A DNA stretch of 64,000 bases, from NCBI GenBank assembly GCA_019634795.1, contig JAHCAR010000016.1, positions 42,587 through 106,586 of the forward strand. The letters run 5' to 3'. This DNA is from Dokdonella sp. Its GTDB lineage: Bacteria; Pseudomonadota; Gammaproteobacteria; Xanthomonadales; Rhodanobacteraceae. The translations under genes and the position numbers were made by a program. Every line of letters begins with the position of its first letter. Position 1 is the first letter of the stretch. The notes beneath the pieces were generated by a model. That model searched no databases and was not told the DNA's origin. It saw only the letters and a list, made by a program, of their open reading frames with translations. Shown here one piece after another: positions 1 to 8,796 of the stretch.

Positions 1-1
1 T

Positions 2-94
2 CGCGAGGAGGCGCGCCAGGTCTGGGAGCAGGGCCGCAAGAAGGATGCCAAGAACAAGGTGCTGATCGAAACAATGAAGCGGCTGGCTTCGTGA
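2..94 (+). CDS. C-terminal end of a probable TPR protein (partial)
   Basis: Only the last 30 codons are present. The frame entering at base 2 reads [14 protein letters not shown] and ends at TGA 92-94, which overlaps the GTG start of lolB, so the two are probably translationally coupled. The charged helical tail resembles the end of the tetratricopeptide-repeat protein that often precedes lolB-ispE in Xanthomonadales (known context). The fragment is too short to prove the family. Confidence 0.5.
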   Translation, partial: REEARQVWEQGRKKDAKNKVLIETMKRLAS

Positions 95-699
95 AACGGC
101 GGCAAGGATTGCCGGCCTGGCTGGCTGTCGCGCTGACAGCGATGCTGCTGGCCTCGTGCGCGGCACCGCGCCTGAAACCCGACAGCACCTTGCTGGCCGC
201 CCAGGCGCAACGCGAACGCGAGCTCTCGGCCCATTCGCGCTGGTCGCTGGCTGCCCGCCTGGCGATTTCCGGACCGCAGGATGGCGGCAGCGGCTCGCTG
301 GCCTGGGCCCAGGACGGCAGCGAGTACCGGTTTGCCGTGAGTGCCCCGGTGACCGGCAAGACCTGGACCCTGAGTGGCGACGGCGAACGCGCCGAGCTCA
401 GCGGATTGCATGCCGAACCGGTCGCCGGCGACGACGCGGCCACCCTGCTGCAACGCGAGCTCGGCTGGAACGTACCGGTGCTCGAACTGGCTTCCTGGGT
501 ACGCGGGTTGCGCGCCGCCGGCCCCGCCCGCATCGTGTTCCGCAAGGATGGACTGCCCGCCGAGTTCGCGCAGGCTGGTTGGAAAATCGAATACCGCGAC
601 TACGACACCAGCGTCGAACCGGCTCTGCCGAGGCGCATTTTCGCCAGCAATGGCGTCTACAAGGTGCGGCTTGCCGTCCAGCGATGGGACATGCCGTGA
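91..699 (+). CDS. lolB: outer-membrane lipoprotein LolB
   Basis: LolB accepts lipoproteins from the periplasmic carrier LolA and inserts them into the outer membrane. The 202-residue product has a basic start, a hydrophobic segment and a lipobox LASC at residues 20-23, so it should itself be lipidated at Cys23. The body ([20 protein letters not shown], then a [18 protein letters not shown]-type end) fits the LolB beta-barrel family in size and pattern. The GTG start at 91 overlaps the upstream stop (GTGA). The 3' end overlaps ispE, a pairing conserved in many proteobacteria. Identification is firm. Confidence 0.93.
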   Translation: MKRRQGLPAWLAVALTAMLLASCAAPRLKPDSTLLAAQAQRERELSAHSRWSLAARLAISGPQDGGSGSLAWAQDGSEYRFAVSAPVTGKTWTLSGDGERAELSGLHAEPVAGDDAATLLQRELGWNVPVLELASWVRGLRAAGPARIVFRKDGLPAEFAQAGWKIEYRDYDTSVEPALPRRIFASNGVYKVRLAVQRWDMP

Positions 700-1565
700 C
701 ATCGGGTGCTGCCGACGCCGCCTGGAGTGCCTGGCCGGCGCCGGCCAAGCTCAACCTGTTCCTCACTATCACCGGCCGCCGGCCCGACGGGCTGCACCTT
801 CTGCAGACCGTGTTCCAGCTGCTCGACTGGGGTGACACCGTGCATGTTCGTCTGCGCACGGATGGCCTCATCGCGCGCGACGGCGACAATGCCGGCATCG
901 CCGCGCAGGATGATCTGGTGGTGGGTGCCGCACGCCTCCTGCAGGCGGCAGCGCCGACCGCCCTTGGTGCCGACATCCGGGTCGACAAGCGCGTGCCGAT
1001 CGGTGGCGGCCTCGGCGGCGGCAGCTCCGACGCGGCGACCACCCTGCATGCCCTGAACCGGCTCTGGGGATGCGGTCTCGACGTGGATGCGCTGGCCGCG
1101 CTCGGGCTGCAACTGGGCGCCGACGTGCCGGTCTTCGTGCGCGGCCGCAGTGCCTTTGCCGAGGGCGTCGGCGAGTTGCTCGTGCCGATCGAGCTGCCGA
1201 GGCGAACCTACGTGATCGTCGACCCCGGGGTCAGCATTCCGACCCGGGCGTTGTTCCAGGCCGCGGAATTGACACGCGATGGCGCAGCCACGACAATTGA
1301 GGGCTTCATTTCCGGGGCTGCGACGCAAAATGCGTTCGAACCGGTCGTGCGCGCCCGCTATCCGGCCGTGGCCAGGGCTCTGGACTGGCTTGGCGAGTCG
1401 GGCCGCGCATGCCTGAGCGGTACCGGAAGCGCGGTCTTTGTCGCGGTGGATGGCGACAAGGCGCGCGGGATCGCCGATCGTTGCCCGCCGGGAATGCGGG
1501 CCTGGGTAGCGAATGGAATCAATGTTTCACCGTTGCTGACACCTGCGGGCGACCAGCAGCGGTAG
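696..1565 (+). CDS. ispE: 4-diphosphocytidyl-2-C-methyl-D-erythritol kinase
   Basis: This is the GHMP kinase of the MEP isoprenoid pathway; it phosphorylates CDP-methylerythritol with ATP. Visible features are PAKLNLFL near residue 15, with the expected active-site Lys, and the glycine-rich GHMP ATP loop [11 protein letters not shown] at about 101-111. LGADVPVF supplies the catalytic Asp, and SGTGSAVFV is the C-terminal motif. I chose GTG 696 because it overlaps the lolB stop (GTGA); ATG 684 in the same frame is an alternative adding four residues. About 289 residues is normal for the family. Confidence 0.94.
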   Translation: MTSGAADAAWSAWPAPAKLNLFLTITGRRPDGLHLLQTVFQLLDWGDTVHVRLRTDGLIARDGDNAGIAAQDDLVVGAARLLQAAAPTALGADIRVDKRVPIGGGLGGGSSDAATTLHALNRLWGCGLDVDALAALGLQLGADVPVFVRGRSAFAEGVGELLVPIELPRRTYVIVDPGVSIPTRALFQAAELTRDGAATTIEGFISGAATQNAFEPVVRARYPAVARALDWLGESGRACLSGTGSAVFVAVDGDKARGIADRCPPGMRAWVANGINVSPLLTPAGDQQR

Positions 1566-1625
1566 TGGCCCGGGCGGGGTTCGCTCCACCGGGTCGTCTG
1601 GTCAGCCGGATCCTGTTTTTCCTGA

Positions 1626-1700
1626 TGGGGCGTCGCCAAGTGGTAAGGCACCAGGTTTTGATCCTGGCATTCGCAGGTTCGAATCCTGCCGCCCCAGCCA
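1626..1700 (+). tRNA. tRNA-Gln (anticodon UUG)
   Basis: A 75-nt cloverleaf. The acceptor arms TGGGGCG and CGCCCCA pair, followed by G and an encoded CCA at 1698-1700. The anticodon stem CCAGG/CCTGG holds loop TTTTGAT, giving anticodon TTG. The T-loop is GTTCGAATC. It lies 60 nt after ispE and 76 nt before prs, the order commonly seen in this order of bacteria. Confidence 0.97.
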
Positions 1701-1776
1701 TGTCCGCAGTCGCGGGCAGGGCGTTCGGTCCACGCTGCCGTGCAGGCAGCCACAAGCATCTGTACGGAGTGGCTCT

Positions 1777-2745
1777 GTGAACACGGCGGCGAATTCGGCA
1801 AGCATCCTGGTGTTCAGCGGCAACGCCAACAGGCCGTTGACCCAGGCCATCTGCACGGAGCTGGGCGTACCGCTGGGCAAGGCCCAGGTCGGGCGCTTCA
1901 GCGACGGTGAAGTGCAGATCGAGATCGAGGAAAACGTGCGGCGCCAGGAAGTGTTCGTGGTCCAGCCGACCTGTGCGCCGACTGCGGACAATTTCATGGA
2001 GCTCCTGGTTCTGGTCGACGCGCTGAAGCGCGCTTCCGCCGCCAGCGTGACCGCGGTGCTGCCCTATTTCGGCTATGCGCGGCAGGATCGTCGCCCGCGC
2101 TCGGCGCGCGTGGCGATCACGGCCAAGGTGGCGGCCAAGATGATCGGCGCGGTGGGTACGGACCGTGTCCTGACCGTCGATCTGCATGCCGACCAGATTC
2201 AGGGATTTTTCGATGTGCCGCTGGACAACGTGTACGCGTCACCGGTGTTGCTGGCCGACATCTGGCGCTACTACGCCAAGGACGACCTGATCGTGGTCAG
2301 CCCCGATGTCGGTGGCGTGGTCCGCGCCCGCGCCATCGCCAAGCGCCTCGACGATGCCGACCTGGCCATCATCGACAAGCGCCGCCCGCGTCCGAACGAA
2401 GCGACCGTGATGAACATCATCGGCGAGGTCAGGGACAAGGTCTGCGTGCTGGTCGACGACATCGTCGATACCGCAGGCACCCTGTGCGCGGCGGCCGCTG
2501 CGCTGAAGCGTCAGGGCGCTCGCAAGGTGGTCGCCTATTGCACGCACGCCGTCCTTTCGGGGCCGGCCATCCGAAACCTGGAAGGTTCGCAGCTCGACGA
2601 GCTGGTGGTCACCGATTCGATACCGCTGTCGGCAGAAGCCGCGGCCTGCAGCACCATCCGCCAGCTTTCGGTCGCCGAGCTGCTGGCGGAGACGATTCGC
2701 CGGATCGCCTTCGGCGAGTCGGTGAGCTCGTTGTACGTGGATTAG
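1777..2745 (+). CDS. prs: ribose-phosphate pyrophosphokinase
   Basis: Makes PRPP from ribose 5-phosphate and ATP, the precursor for purines, pyrimidines, histidine, tryptophan and NAD. The 322-residue protein carries RQDRR (102-106) of the ATP loop, DLHADQ with catalytic His137, the ribose-phosphate stretch VVSPDVGG near 173, and the PRPP loop [10 protein letters not shown] at 226-235. GTG at 1777 gives the family-length product. It stands between tRNA-Gln and rplY. A heptad inverted repeat starts within a few bases of its stop codon. Confidence 0.97.
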   Translation: MNTAANSASILVFSGNANRPLTQAICTELGVPLGKAQVGRFSDGEVQIEIEENVRRQEVFVVQPTCAPTADNFMELLVLVDALKRASAASVTAVLPYFGYARQDRRPRSARVAITAKVAAKMIGAVGTDRVLTVDLHADQIQGFFDVPLDNVYASPVLLADIWRYYAKDDLIVVSPDVGGVVRARAIAKRLDDADLAIIDKRRPRPNEATVMNIIGEVRDKVCVLVDDIVDTAGTLCAAAAALKRQGARKVVAYCTHAVLSGPAIRNLEGSQLDELVVTDSIPLSAEAAACSTIRQLSVAELLAETIRRIAFGESVSSLYVD

Positions 2746-2748
2746 GGG

Positions 2749-2833
2749 CCGGGATTCGGGATTCGGGATTGGGGATTCGAAAGAAGCGGGAAACCGCCTT
2801 GCCGAATCCCCAATCTCGAATCTCGAATCCCGG
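2749..2833. repeat. heptad inverted repeat, copy 1 (prs-rplY)
   Basis: The left arm is four imperfect GGGATTC-type heptads after CCGGGATTCG (2749-2779). A 23-base spacer follows, then the right arm of GAATCCC-type heptads ending in CCCGG at 2833. Transcribed, it would fold as a long interrupted hairpin. No U tract follows, so it is not a typical intrinsic terminator. Confidence 0.85.
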
Positions 2834-2911
2834 TTCCAGCAACTCCCCTGGTCGCGGGGGAGTACTCAAGTCGCCGCGAGGCGAATCAACACTAGAAAAG
2901 GCAACACGAAA

Positions 2912-3586
2912 ATGGCAAAGACACATGAACTTTCGGTAGCTCTGCGCAAGGACGAGGGGAAGGGTGCGAGCCGCCGCCTGCGTCGTGCGGGCAGCGTACC
3001 GGCCATCGTCTATGGCGGCGGCAAGCTCGAACCGGTCAGCATCCAGCTGGCGCACAAGGATGTCTACCTGGCATCGCAGAACGAGTGGTTCTACTCGTCG
3101 ATCCTCGACCTGAACCTCGGCGGCGACGTGCAGAAGGTCCTTCTGCGCGACATGCAGCGCCATCCGTTCAAGGCGCAGATCCTGCATCTGGACTTCCTGC
3201 GCATCAACGAAAACGAGGAAATCCGCGTCCGCGTGCCGCTGCACTTCCTCAACCAGGACACCTCTCCGGCCGGCAAGGCTGCCAGCGTGATCATCATGCA
3301 CGAGGTGACGGAGGTCGAAGTGGCCTGCTTGCCGAAAGATCTTCCCGAGTACATCGAAGTCGATCTGGCCGACCTCAAGGTCGACGACATCATCCATCTC
3401 TCGCAGCTCAAACTGCCGGCCGGTGTCCAGATCCCCGAGCTCAAGCTCGGCAAGGAGCATGACATCACCGTGGTCAGCGCCAAGCTGGGCCGCGAGGAAG
3501 TCGATGTCCAGCCGGGTGAAGGCGAAGAGGGCGGCGTCGCGGCTTCCGGCGACAAGAAGGACGAAGCGGGCGACAGCGACAAGTGA
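2912..3586 (+). CDS. rplY: 50S ribosomal protein L25/general stress protein Ctc
   Basis: Binds 5S rRNA in the central protuberance of the 50S subunit. At 224 residues it is the long TL5/CTC form: an N-terminal L25 beta-barrel (about 1-95, with SRRLRRAGSVPAIVYGGG) plus a C-terminal beta domain (about 100-190), then an acidic, low-complexity tail rich in Glu, Gly and Asp. The E. coli protein has only the first domain. The order prs-rplY-pth-ychF is conserved in many proteobacteria. Its leader has a small CTCCCC/GGGGAG hairpin near 2843-2862 of unknown meaning. Confidence 0.96.
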   Translation: MAKTHELSVALRKDEGKGASRRLRRAGSVPAIVYGGGKLEPVSIQLAHKDVYLASQNEWFYSSILDLNLGGDVQKVLLRDMQRHPFKAQILHLDFLRINENEEIRVRVPLHFLNQDTSPAGKAASVIIMHEVTEVEVACLPKDLPEYIEVDLADLKVDDIIHLSQLKLPAGVQIPELKLGKEHDITVVSAKLGREEVDVQPGEGEEGGVAASGDKKDEAGDSDK

Positions 3587-3630
3587 GTCGCTGCGTTCCG
3601 TCATTGGCCTGACGAGGCGACCGCCTCGGC

Positions 3631-4212
3631 ATGAACCGATTGCGCTTGATCGTCGGCCTCGGCAACCCCGGGGCCGAACATCTCAGAACCCGGCACAATG
3701 CCGGGTTCTGGTTTGTCGATGCCCTCGCCCAGCGCGAACGGGCGCGCTTCGGCATCGAATCGAAGCTGCATGCGGAAACCGCGAAGATGGCATTCGAAGG
3801 CGATTCGCTGCTGTTGCTGAAGCCGATCACCTTCATGAACAAGAGCGGCATCGCAGTCGTCTCGGCATTGCGCTACTACAAGATCGAGCCCGAGCAGATG
3901 CTCGTGGTCCACGACGATCTCGATCTGCCGCCCGGCGCCGCGAGACTCAAGTTCGATGGCGGACACGGGGGCCAGAACGGGCTGCGCGACATCTTCGCCC
4001 ACCTCGGTCACGGCCGCTTCCATCGCCTGCGCATCGGCATCGGCCACCCCGGCCACAAGGATCGGGTCACCTCATGGGTGCTGGGCCGCCCCGGGTCGAA
4101 TGACGAGCAGTCCATCCTCGGCGCCGTCGGTGCCGCACTCGATGTGCTGCCACTGGCCGTCAACGGACAGATGAACGAAGCGATGAAGCGGTTGCATACG
4201 GACAGGGATTAG
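3631..4212 (+). CDS. pth: peptidyl-tRNA hydrolase
   Basis: Releases peptides from prematurely dropped peptidyl-tRNA so the tRNA can be recycled. The N-terminus has [20 protein letters not shown], which includes catalytic His22. [10 protein letters not shown] and [11 protein letters not shown] follow, and [12 protein letters not shown] gives the remaining active-site residues. Length 193 is normal. The final Asp and stop codon fall inside GGGATTAG, the first unit of the downstream heptad repeat, so the very C-terminus may have been shaped by that repeat. Confidence 0.97.
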   Translation: MNRLRLIVGLGNPGAEHLRTRHNAGFWFVDALAQRERARFGIESKLHAETAKMAFEGDSLLLLKPITFMNKSGIAVVSALRYYKIEPEQMLVVHDDLDLPPGAARLKFDGGHGGQNGLRDIFAHLGHGRFHRLRIGIGHPGHKDRVTSWVLGRPGSNDEQSILGAVGAALDVLPLAVNGQMNEAMKRLHTDRD

Positions 4213-4295
4213 AGATTGGGGATTCGGGATTCGCAAGGCGGCGTCCGGCACGCATCGGCCTTTTCGAATCCCGAATCCCGAATCCCGAATCCCGG
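4205..4295. repeat. heptad inverted repeat, copy 2 (pth-ychF)
   Basis: The left arm starts inside the last codons of pth (GGGATTAG, then GAGATTG, GGGATTC, GGGATTCG). After a GC-rich spacer the right arm has four near-perfect GAATCCC units, ending CCCGG at 4295, ten bases before the ychF start codon. Confidence 0.85.
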
Positions 4296-4304
4296 ACACA
4301 CATA

Positions 4305-5396
4305 ATGGGTATCAAATGCGGCATCGTCGGCCTGCCCAATGTCGGCAAGTCGACCCTTTTCAATGCGTTGACCAAGGCGGGCATCGCCGCGGCCAACTTT
4401 CCGTTCTGCACGATCGACCCCAACGTCGGCGTGGTGCCGGTTCCCGATCCGCGCCTCAACGCGCTGGCCGAAATCGTCAAGCCGCAGAAGACCATTCCGA
4501 CCTCGATGGAATTCGTCGACATCGCCGGCCTCGTCGCGGGCGCCTCGAAAGGCGAGGGCCTCGGCAACAAGTTCCTCGCCCATATCCGCGAGGTCGATGC
4601 GATCGCCCATGTGGTGCGCTGCTTCGAGCACCCGGACATCGTCCATGTCGCCAACAAGGTCGACCCGATTTCGGACATCGAAACGATCGACACGGAACTC
4701 GCCCTGGCCGACCTGGAGTCGGTCGAGAAGGCGCTGAACAAGGCCGAACGCGCGGCCAAGGCCAACGACAAGGAGGCGCTGGCCAGGCGTCCGGTCCTGC
4801 AGAAGCTATCCGCCTGCCTCAACGAGGGCCGTCCGGCGCGCGCCGCCGGCCTTGACGCCGAGGAACAGGCGTTGGTTCGCGACCTCTTCCTGTTGACGCT
4901 CAAGCCATTGATGTATATCGCAAATGTGCTCGAGGATGGGTTCCGGGACAATCCTTTGCTCGAAAAGGTGCGCGAACGCGCCGCGATCGAGGGCGCCGAA
5001 GTCGTTCCGGTCTGCGCGGCCATCGAGGAAGAGTTGTCCCAGCTCGAGGACAGCGACCGTGACGCCTTCCTCGCCGACATGGGCTTCGACGAGCCGGGCC
5101 TGAATCGCGTGATCCGGGCCGGCTATCGCCTGCTCGGGCTGCAGACCTATTTCACCGCGGGGGTCAAGGAGGTGCGCGCCTGGCAGGTCAGGATCGGCGC
5201 AACCGCTCCACAGGCCGCTGCGGTCATCCACACCGATTTCGAGCGCGGCTTCATTCGCGCCGAAACGATCGCCTACGACGACTTCATCAAGTACCGTGGC
5301 GAGGCCGGGGCGAAAGAAGCCGGTCGCTTGCGCCTTGAGGGCAAGGACTACATCGTCAAGGAGGGCGATGTCCTGCATTTCCGCTTCAACGTCTGA
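4305..5396 (+). CDS. ychF: redox-responsive ATPase YchF (Obg-like)
   Basis: A universally conserved P-loop NTPase of the Obg family that prefers ATP and associates with ribosomes. GLPNVGKST (residues 9-17) is the Walker A/G1 motif. [18 protein letters not shown] is G3. NVLE replaces the usual NKxD G4 motif, the known reason for ATP preference. A coiled-coil insertion (about 130-200) and a C-terminal TGS domain (about 280-363, ending [10 protein letters not shown]) complete the family plan. Length 363 matches E. coli YchF. Confidence 0.97.
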   Translation: MGIKCGIVGLPNVGKSTLFNALTKAGIAAANFPFCTIDPNVGVVPVPDPRLNALAEIVKPQKTIPTSMEFVDIAGLVAGASKGEGLGNKFLAHIREVDAIAHVVRCFEHPDIVHVANKVDPISDIETIDTELALADLESVEKALNKAERAAKANDKEALARRPVLQKLSACLNEGRPARAAGLDAEEQALVRDLFLLTLKPLMYIANVLEDGFRDNPLLEKVRERAAIEGAEVVPVCAAIEEELSQLEDSDRDAFLADMGFDEPGLNRVIRAGYRLLGLQTYFTAGVKEVRAWQVRIGATAPQAAAVIHTDFERGFIRAETIAYDDFIKYRGEAGAKEAGRLRLEGKDYIVKEGDVLHFRFNV

Positions 5397-5414
5397 ACCT
5401 GGGAGGCCCTGCCA

Positions 5415-5909
5415 ATGTCTGGACAGCAGCACATCCTCGAATTCCGCTTCCTGGCCGAACCGACCGACGTGAATTTCGGCGGCAAGGTGCACGGTGGAGC
5501 GGTCCTCAAGTGGATAGACCAGGCCGCCTACGCCTGCGCGGTCGCCTGGAGCGGCAAGTACTGCGTGACGGCAGCCATGGGCGGCATCCAGTTCGTGGCG
5601 CCGATCCTGATCGGCGATTTCGTTCAGGTTCGCTGTCGCCTCGTCCACACCGGGACCTCGAGCATGAACCTGATCGTCGACGTCCGGGCCCGCGACCTGA
5701 AAACCGTCCAGGACCGGCTGGCGACCCAGTGCGTGCTGACCTTCGTGGCCCTGGATGCCCCCGACGGCAAGCCGACCCCGGTGCCGAAATGGACTCCGGA
5801 AAGCGAGGAAGACGTCGCCCTGGCGCGCTATGCCGAGAAGGTCATGGAGGTCCACCGGCGCATCGACCAGGAGGTCTCGGACCTGCGCCCGCCTGGCCAG
5901 GAGCGCTGA
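5415..5909 (+). CDS. acyl-CoA thioesterase, hotdog fold (YciA/BFIT-like)
   Basis: A 164-residue single hotdog-domain protein. NFGGKVHGGAVLKWIDQAA (about residues 19-37) is the family's conserved block, with a helix that packs against the sheet and an Asp at the active site. The following GGIQFVAPILIGDFVQV strand also fits. Such enzymes hydrolyse medium or long acyl-CoA thioesters in the cytosol; the exact substrate cannot be read from sequence. It follows ychF by 18 bases and may be co-transcribed. Confidence 0.88.
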   Translation: MSGQQHILEFRFLAEPTDVNFGGKVHGGAVLKWIDQAAYACAVAWSGKYCVTAAMGGIQFVAPILIGDFVQVRCRLVHTGTSSMNLIVDVRARDLKTVQDRLATQCVLTFVALDAPDGKPTPVPKWTPESEEDVALARYAEKVMEVHRRIDQEVSDLRPPGQER

Positions 5910-6001
5910 TCCGCCCGGCCTGATCCCCGCTTGCGGCCAGATCCGGTCCGGTCCGGGTGCCGGATGCGGCATCCGGGCGCATGATGGCACCACTTTTGCT
6001 G
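5910..6001. other. gap before the tRNA operon promoter
   Basis: With the promoter and the duplicated block that follow, this is part of a 340-base stretch without protein genes. Here I see only a short GC hairpin, CCGGATG/CATCCGG around 5960-5976, without a U tract. It might end ychF-thioesterase transcripts weakly. Confidence 0.4.
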
Positions 6002-6030
6002 TTGACACTCCGGGCCCGCTCCGCGAAAAT
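6002..6030 (+). promoter_or_regulatory. putative sigma-70 promoter of the tRNA-tuf operon
   Basis: A perfect TTGACA (6002-6007), a 17-base spacer and GAAAAT (6025-6030, 4 of 6 to TATAAT), followed by a GC-rich discriminator (GCGCGGC) typical of growth-rate and ppGpp-controlled stable-RNA promoters. It is well placed to read through the tRNA genes into tuf. The box matches are seen directly; activity is inferred. Confidence 0.65.
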
Positions 6031-6137
6031 GCGCGGCTCCGTGTGAGGATGCATCTCGACCTGATTCCCCCAACCGACCGATGGCCGGTTGGTTTGCGCG
6101 TCCGGCGACCAGAGCGACTTGCAGGAAACGGACAATT

Positions 6138-6523
6138 CGCGACGCGAAAGCGGCGCGGCCCCGGAGGGGCGGAGGGCAGGAAGCCCGACGTAATCCACCT
6201 CCCGGACGACAAGAGACGAGGTTGCTGCAACGAAATAGGAAAGAAAGCTGGAGGGATACCCAAGCGGCCAACGGGGGCAGACTGTAAATCTGCTGGCTTA
6301 CGCCTTCGGTGGTTCGACTAAGTTCGCTGGGAGCGAACTTGAACGCGACGCGAAAGCGGCGCGGCCCCGGAGGGGCGGAGGGCAGGAGGCCCGACGTAAT
6401 CCACCTCCCGGACGACAAGATGAGAGGTTGCTGCAACGAAACAGGAAAGAAAGCTGGAGGGATACCCAAGCGGCCAACGGGGGCAGACTGTAAATCTGCT
6501 GGCTTACGCCTTCGGTGGTTCGA
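6138..6523 (+). repeat. 206-base tandem duplication spanning tRNA-Tyr
   Basis: The segments 6138-6317 and 6344-6523 are nearly identical over 180 bases with a constant offset of 206. Each contains the same GC-rich flank and the first part of a tRNA-Tyr gene. Only the second is completed into a functional tRNA. The 26-base junction holds a perfect 9-base inverted repeat, AAGTTCGCT-GGG-AGCGAACTT, at 6320-6340. Confidence 0.9.
6250..6317 (+). pseudogene. truncated tRNA-Tyr copy
   Basis: The first 68 bases are identical to the intact tRNA-Tyr downstream, including acceptor 5' arm GGAGGGA, anticodon loop with GTA, the long variable arm and the start of the T-arm (GGTGGTTCGA). After 6317 the match stops, so the 3' T-arm, acceptor strand and CCA are missing. 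A 12-base match to the lost T-arm half (AATCCACCTCCC) reappears at 6397-6408, about 80 bases on. Not expected to give a functional tRNA. Confidence 0.88.
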
Positions 6524-6541
6524 ATCCACCTCCCTCCACCA
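6456..6541 (+). tRNA. tRNA-Tyr (anticodon GUA)
   Basis: An 86-nt class II tRNA. The acceptor GGAGGGA pairs with TCCCTCC, followed by A and encoded CCA (6539-6541). The anticodon loop CTGTAAA gives GTA. A long variable arm and T-loop GTTCGAATC are present. It is the complete copy of the duplicated pair and probably the only functional one here. Confidence 0.96.
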
Positions 6542-6598
6542 GTTCCAAGCCTCACCAGATTCAGCGACACCAGATTCAGCGTCACTAGACAAACAAAG

Positions 6599-6666
6599 GA
6601 ATTCGGGATTCGAGATTCAAGATTCGAAAAGCGGCCACCCAGGACTTTCCGAATCCCGAATCCCAG
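6599..6666. repeat. heptad inverted repeat, copy 3 (tRNA-Tyr to tRNA-Gly)
   Basis: The left arm GAATTCGGGATTCGAGATTC with a further degenerate unit and the right arm CCGAATCCCGAATCCC flank a short spacer. It sits between two tRNA genes and would form a hairpin in the precursor RNA, close to where the tRNA ends must be processed. Confidence 0.75.
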
Positions 6667-6672
6667 CTCCAG

Positions 6673-6746
6673 GCGGGAGTAGTTCAATGGTAGAACATCA
6701 GTTTTCCAAACTGATTACGAGGGTTCGATTCCCTTCTCCCGCTCCA
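6673..6746 (+). tRNA. tRNA-Gly (anticodon UCC)
   Basis: A 74-nt cloverleaf. The acceptor GCGGGAG/CTCCCGC is followed by T and CCA (6744-6746). The anticodon stem TCAGT/ACTGA with loop TTTCCAA gives TCC. The D-arm is GTTCAATGGTAGAAC and the T-loop GTTCGATTC. Confidence 0.96.
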
Positions 6747-6861
6747 ACACGCCGATGTGTCATGGCGGCGTTGAAATAGTAGAGAGCAAGCTCTTAGTCG
6801 AAGAGTCCAGCATGGATGCTGGTCTGAAGTTCCGCCGACGGGAAGCCGGCGAAAGTACAAC

Positions 6862-6937
<76 letters not shown>

Positions 6938-6980
6938 TTTCAATTCCAATCACACACGATCTCCCGAGAAGAAGACTGCC

Positions 6981-8171
6981 ATGTCGAAAGAGAAGTTCGA
7001 GCGCAAGAAGCCACACGTGAACGTGGGCACGATCGGTCACGTTGACCACGGCAAGACGACCTTGACGGCGGCGCTGACGAAGATCGGCGCGGAGCGTTTT
7101 GGCGGCGAATTCAAGGCCTATGACGCGATCGACGCGGCGCCGGAAGAGAAGGCGCGCGGCATCACGATTTCGACGGCGCACGTGGAATACGAATCACCGC
7201 TGCGCCACTACGCGCACGTGGACTGCCCGGGCCATGCCGACTACGTGAAGAACATGATCACGGGTGCGGCGCAGATGGACGGCGCGATCCTGGTGTGCTC
7301 GGCCGCTGACGGCCCGATGCCGCAGACGCGCGAGCACATCCTGCTGGCGCGCCAGGTCGGCGTGCCGTACGTGGTGGTGTTCCTGAACAAGGCGGACATG
7401 GTCGACGACGCCGAGCTGCTCGAGCTGGTCGAGATGGAAGTTCGCGAGCTGCTCTCGAAGTACGAGTTCCCGGGCGACGACACGCCGATCATCAAGGGAT
7501 CGGCGCTGAAGGCGCTGGAAGGCGACCAGTCCGAGATTGGCGTGCCGGCGATCATCAAGCTGGTGGATGCGCTGGACAGCTGGATCCCGGAGCCGCAGCG
7601 CGACGTGGAGAAGGCGTTCCTGATGCCGGTCGAGGACGTGTTCTCGATCTCGGGTCGCGGCACGGTGGTGACGGGTCGTATCGAGCGCGGCGTGATCAAG
7701 GTCGGTGACGAAATCGAGATCGTGGGCATCCGCCCGACGGTGAAGACGACGGTGACCGGCGTGGAGATGTTCCGCAAGCTGCTGGATCAGGGCCAGGCGG
7801 GCGACAACGCGGGCCTGCTGCTGCGCGGCACCAAGCGCGACGACGTGGAGCGCGGCCAGGTGCTGGCGAAGCCGGGTTCGATCACGCCGCACACGAAGTT
7901 CGAGGCGGAAGTGTACGTGCTGTCGAAGGAAGAGGGCGGTCGTCATACGCCGTTCTTCAAGGGCTACCGCCCGCAGTTCTACTTCCGCACGACCGACGTG
8001 ACCGGTGCCTGCGAGCTGCCGGAAGGCGTCGAGATGGTGATGCCGGGCGACAACGTGAAGATGGTGGTGAGCCTGATCGCGCCGATCGCGATGGACGAAG
8101 GCCTGCGCTTCGCGATCCGCGAAGGTGGCCGCACCGTCGGCGCCGGCGTCGTTGCCAAGATTCTCGAGTAA
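6981..8171 (+). CDS. tuf: elongation factor Tu, copy 1
   Basis: The GTPase that delivers aminoacyl-tRNA to the ribosomal A site. It has 396 residues, with GHVDHGKTT (G1, about 18-26), the switch region [22 protein letters not shown] (G3) and NKADMVDD (G4). Domains 2 and 3 run to the usual [14 protein letters not shown] end. It is nearly base-for-base identical to copy 2 at 23857; I found one difference in the coding region near base 102 (C here, T there). It is co-transcribed with the upstream tRNA genes. Confidence 0.98.
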   Translation: MSKEKFERKKPHVNVGTIGHVDHGKTTLTAALTKIGAERFGGEFKAYDAIDAAPEEKARGITISTAHVEYESPLRHYAHVDCPGHADYVKNMITGAAQMDGAILVCSAADGPMPQTREHILLARQVGVPYVVVFLNKADMVDDAELLELVEMEVRELLSKYEFPGDDTPIIKGSALKALEGDQSEIGVPAIIKLVDALDSWIPEPQRDVEKAFLMPVEDVFSISGRGTVVTGRIERGVIKVGDEIEIVGIRPTVKTTVTGVEMFRKLLDQGQAGDNAGLLLRGTKRDDVERGQVLAKPGSITPHTKFEAEVYVLSKEEGGRHTPFFKGYRPQFYFRTTDVTGACELPEGVEMVMPGDNVKMVVSLIAPIAMDEGLRFAIREGGRTVGAGVVAKILE

Positions 8172-8174
8172 ACA

Positions 8175-8265
8175 GCCGGGAGTAGGGAATAGGGAATAGG
8201 GAATAGTAAGAGCAGATCTTCGCTTTACCCATTCTCGATTCTCCATTCTCGATTCCCAGCTCCCG
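8175..8265. repeat. heptad inverted repeat, copy 4 (variant, after tuf copy 1)
   Basis: It begins with the conserved GCCGGGA end, then GTAGGGAATAGGGAATAG, a variant using GGGAATA units. The right arm is ATTCTCGATTCTCCATTCTC followed by GATTCCCAGCTCCCG. The same variant follows tuf copy 2. It lies immediately before tRNA-Trp. Confidence 0.8.
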
Positions 8266-8267
8266 TT

Positions 8268-8343
<76 letters not shown>

Positions 8344-8399
8344 GCTTCGCGAGTCGAGCCGGCACTCATGGCGTCAAACAGGTCAAATCGGCAGGACGA

Positions 8400-8789
8400 A
8401 TGAACGCAAAGGTTGAACAATCCGAGAGCAATAGCGGCGCCGACATCGCGAAGCTCAGTCTGGCCGTGCTGCTGATCGTCGCCGGGCTGGTTGGTTTCTA
8501 CTATTTCGTCGGCCAGTGGAACACGGCGTTGCGCGTCGTCGCGCTGATCGGCGCGTTCGTCGCTGCCGGTCTGATCGGCGCCACCACGCATACCGGTCGC
8601 AGCTTGCGCAGCTTCATCGCCGAGTCGCAGTTCGAACTGCGCAAGGTGGTCTGGCCGACGCGCGAGGAAACCGTACGCACGACGGGCGTCATCATTGTCG
8701 TCGTCATCATCATCAGCCTGATCCTGGGCCTGATCGACCTGATACTGAAATGGGTCGTGATGGACTGGCTCCTGACGATCGGGCATTGA
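8400..8789 (+). CDS. secE: preprotein translocase subunit SecE
   Basis: SecE clamps SecY in the SecYEG channel of the inner membrane. The 129-residue product has two hydrophobic segments early (about 20-37 and 43-60). The conserved amphipathic block [19 protein letters not shown] follows at about 73-91, then the essential last membrane helix (about 97-120). This is the three-segment layout of enterobacterial SecE. ATG 8400 is used because the extra upstream frame runs through tRNA-Trp. nusG follows after 7 bases. Confidence 0.96.
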   Translation: MNAKVEQSESNSGADIAKLSLAVLLIVAGLVGFYYFVGQWNTALRVVALIGAFVAAGLIGATTHTGRSLRSFIAESQFELRKVVWPTREETVRTTGVIIVVVIIISLILGLIDLILKWVVMDWLLTIGH

Positions 8790-8796
8790 GGTAGAC

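Noticed and set aside
2749-2833. Heptad inverted repeats as simple intrinsic terminators
   Set aside because: No T tract follows most copies and several lie inside essential operons where full termination would be lethal. A partial effect remains possible.
6318-6396. An intron in the first tRNA-Tyr copy
   Set aside because: The flanking halves join well at the T-loop, but the acceptor 3' strand after the second half is wrong (CCCGG instead of CCCTCC), so splicing would not restore a tRNA.
6309-6779. ORF across the tRNA-Tyr and tRNA-Gly genes
   Set aside because: It translates tRNA and repeat sequence; the tRNA genes explain the region.
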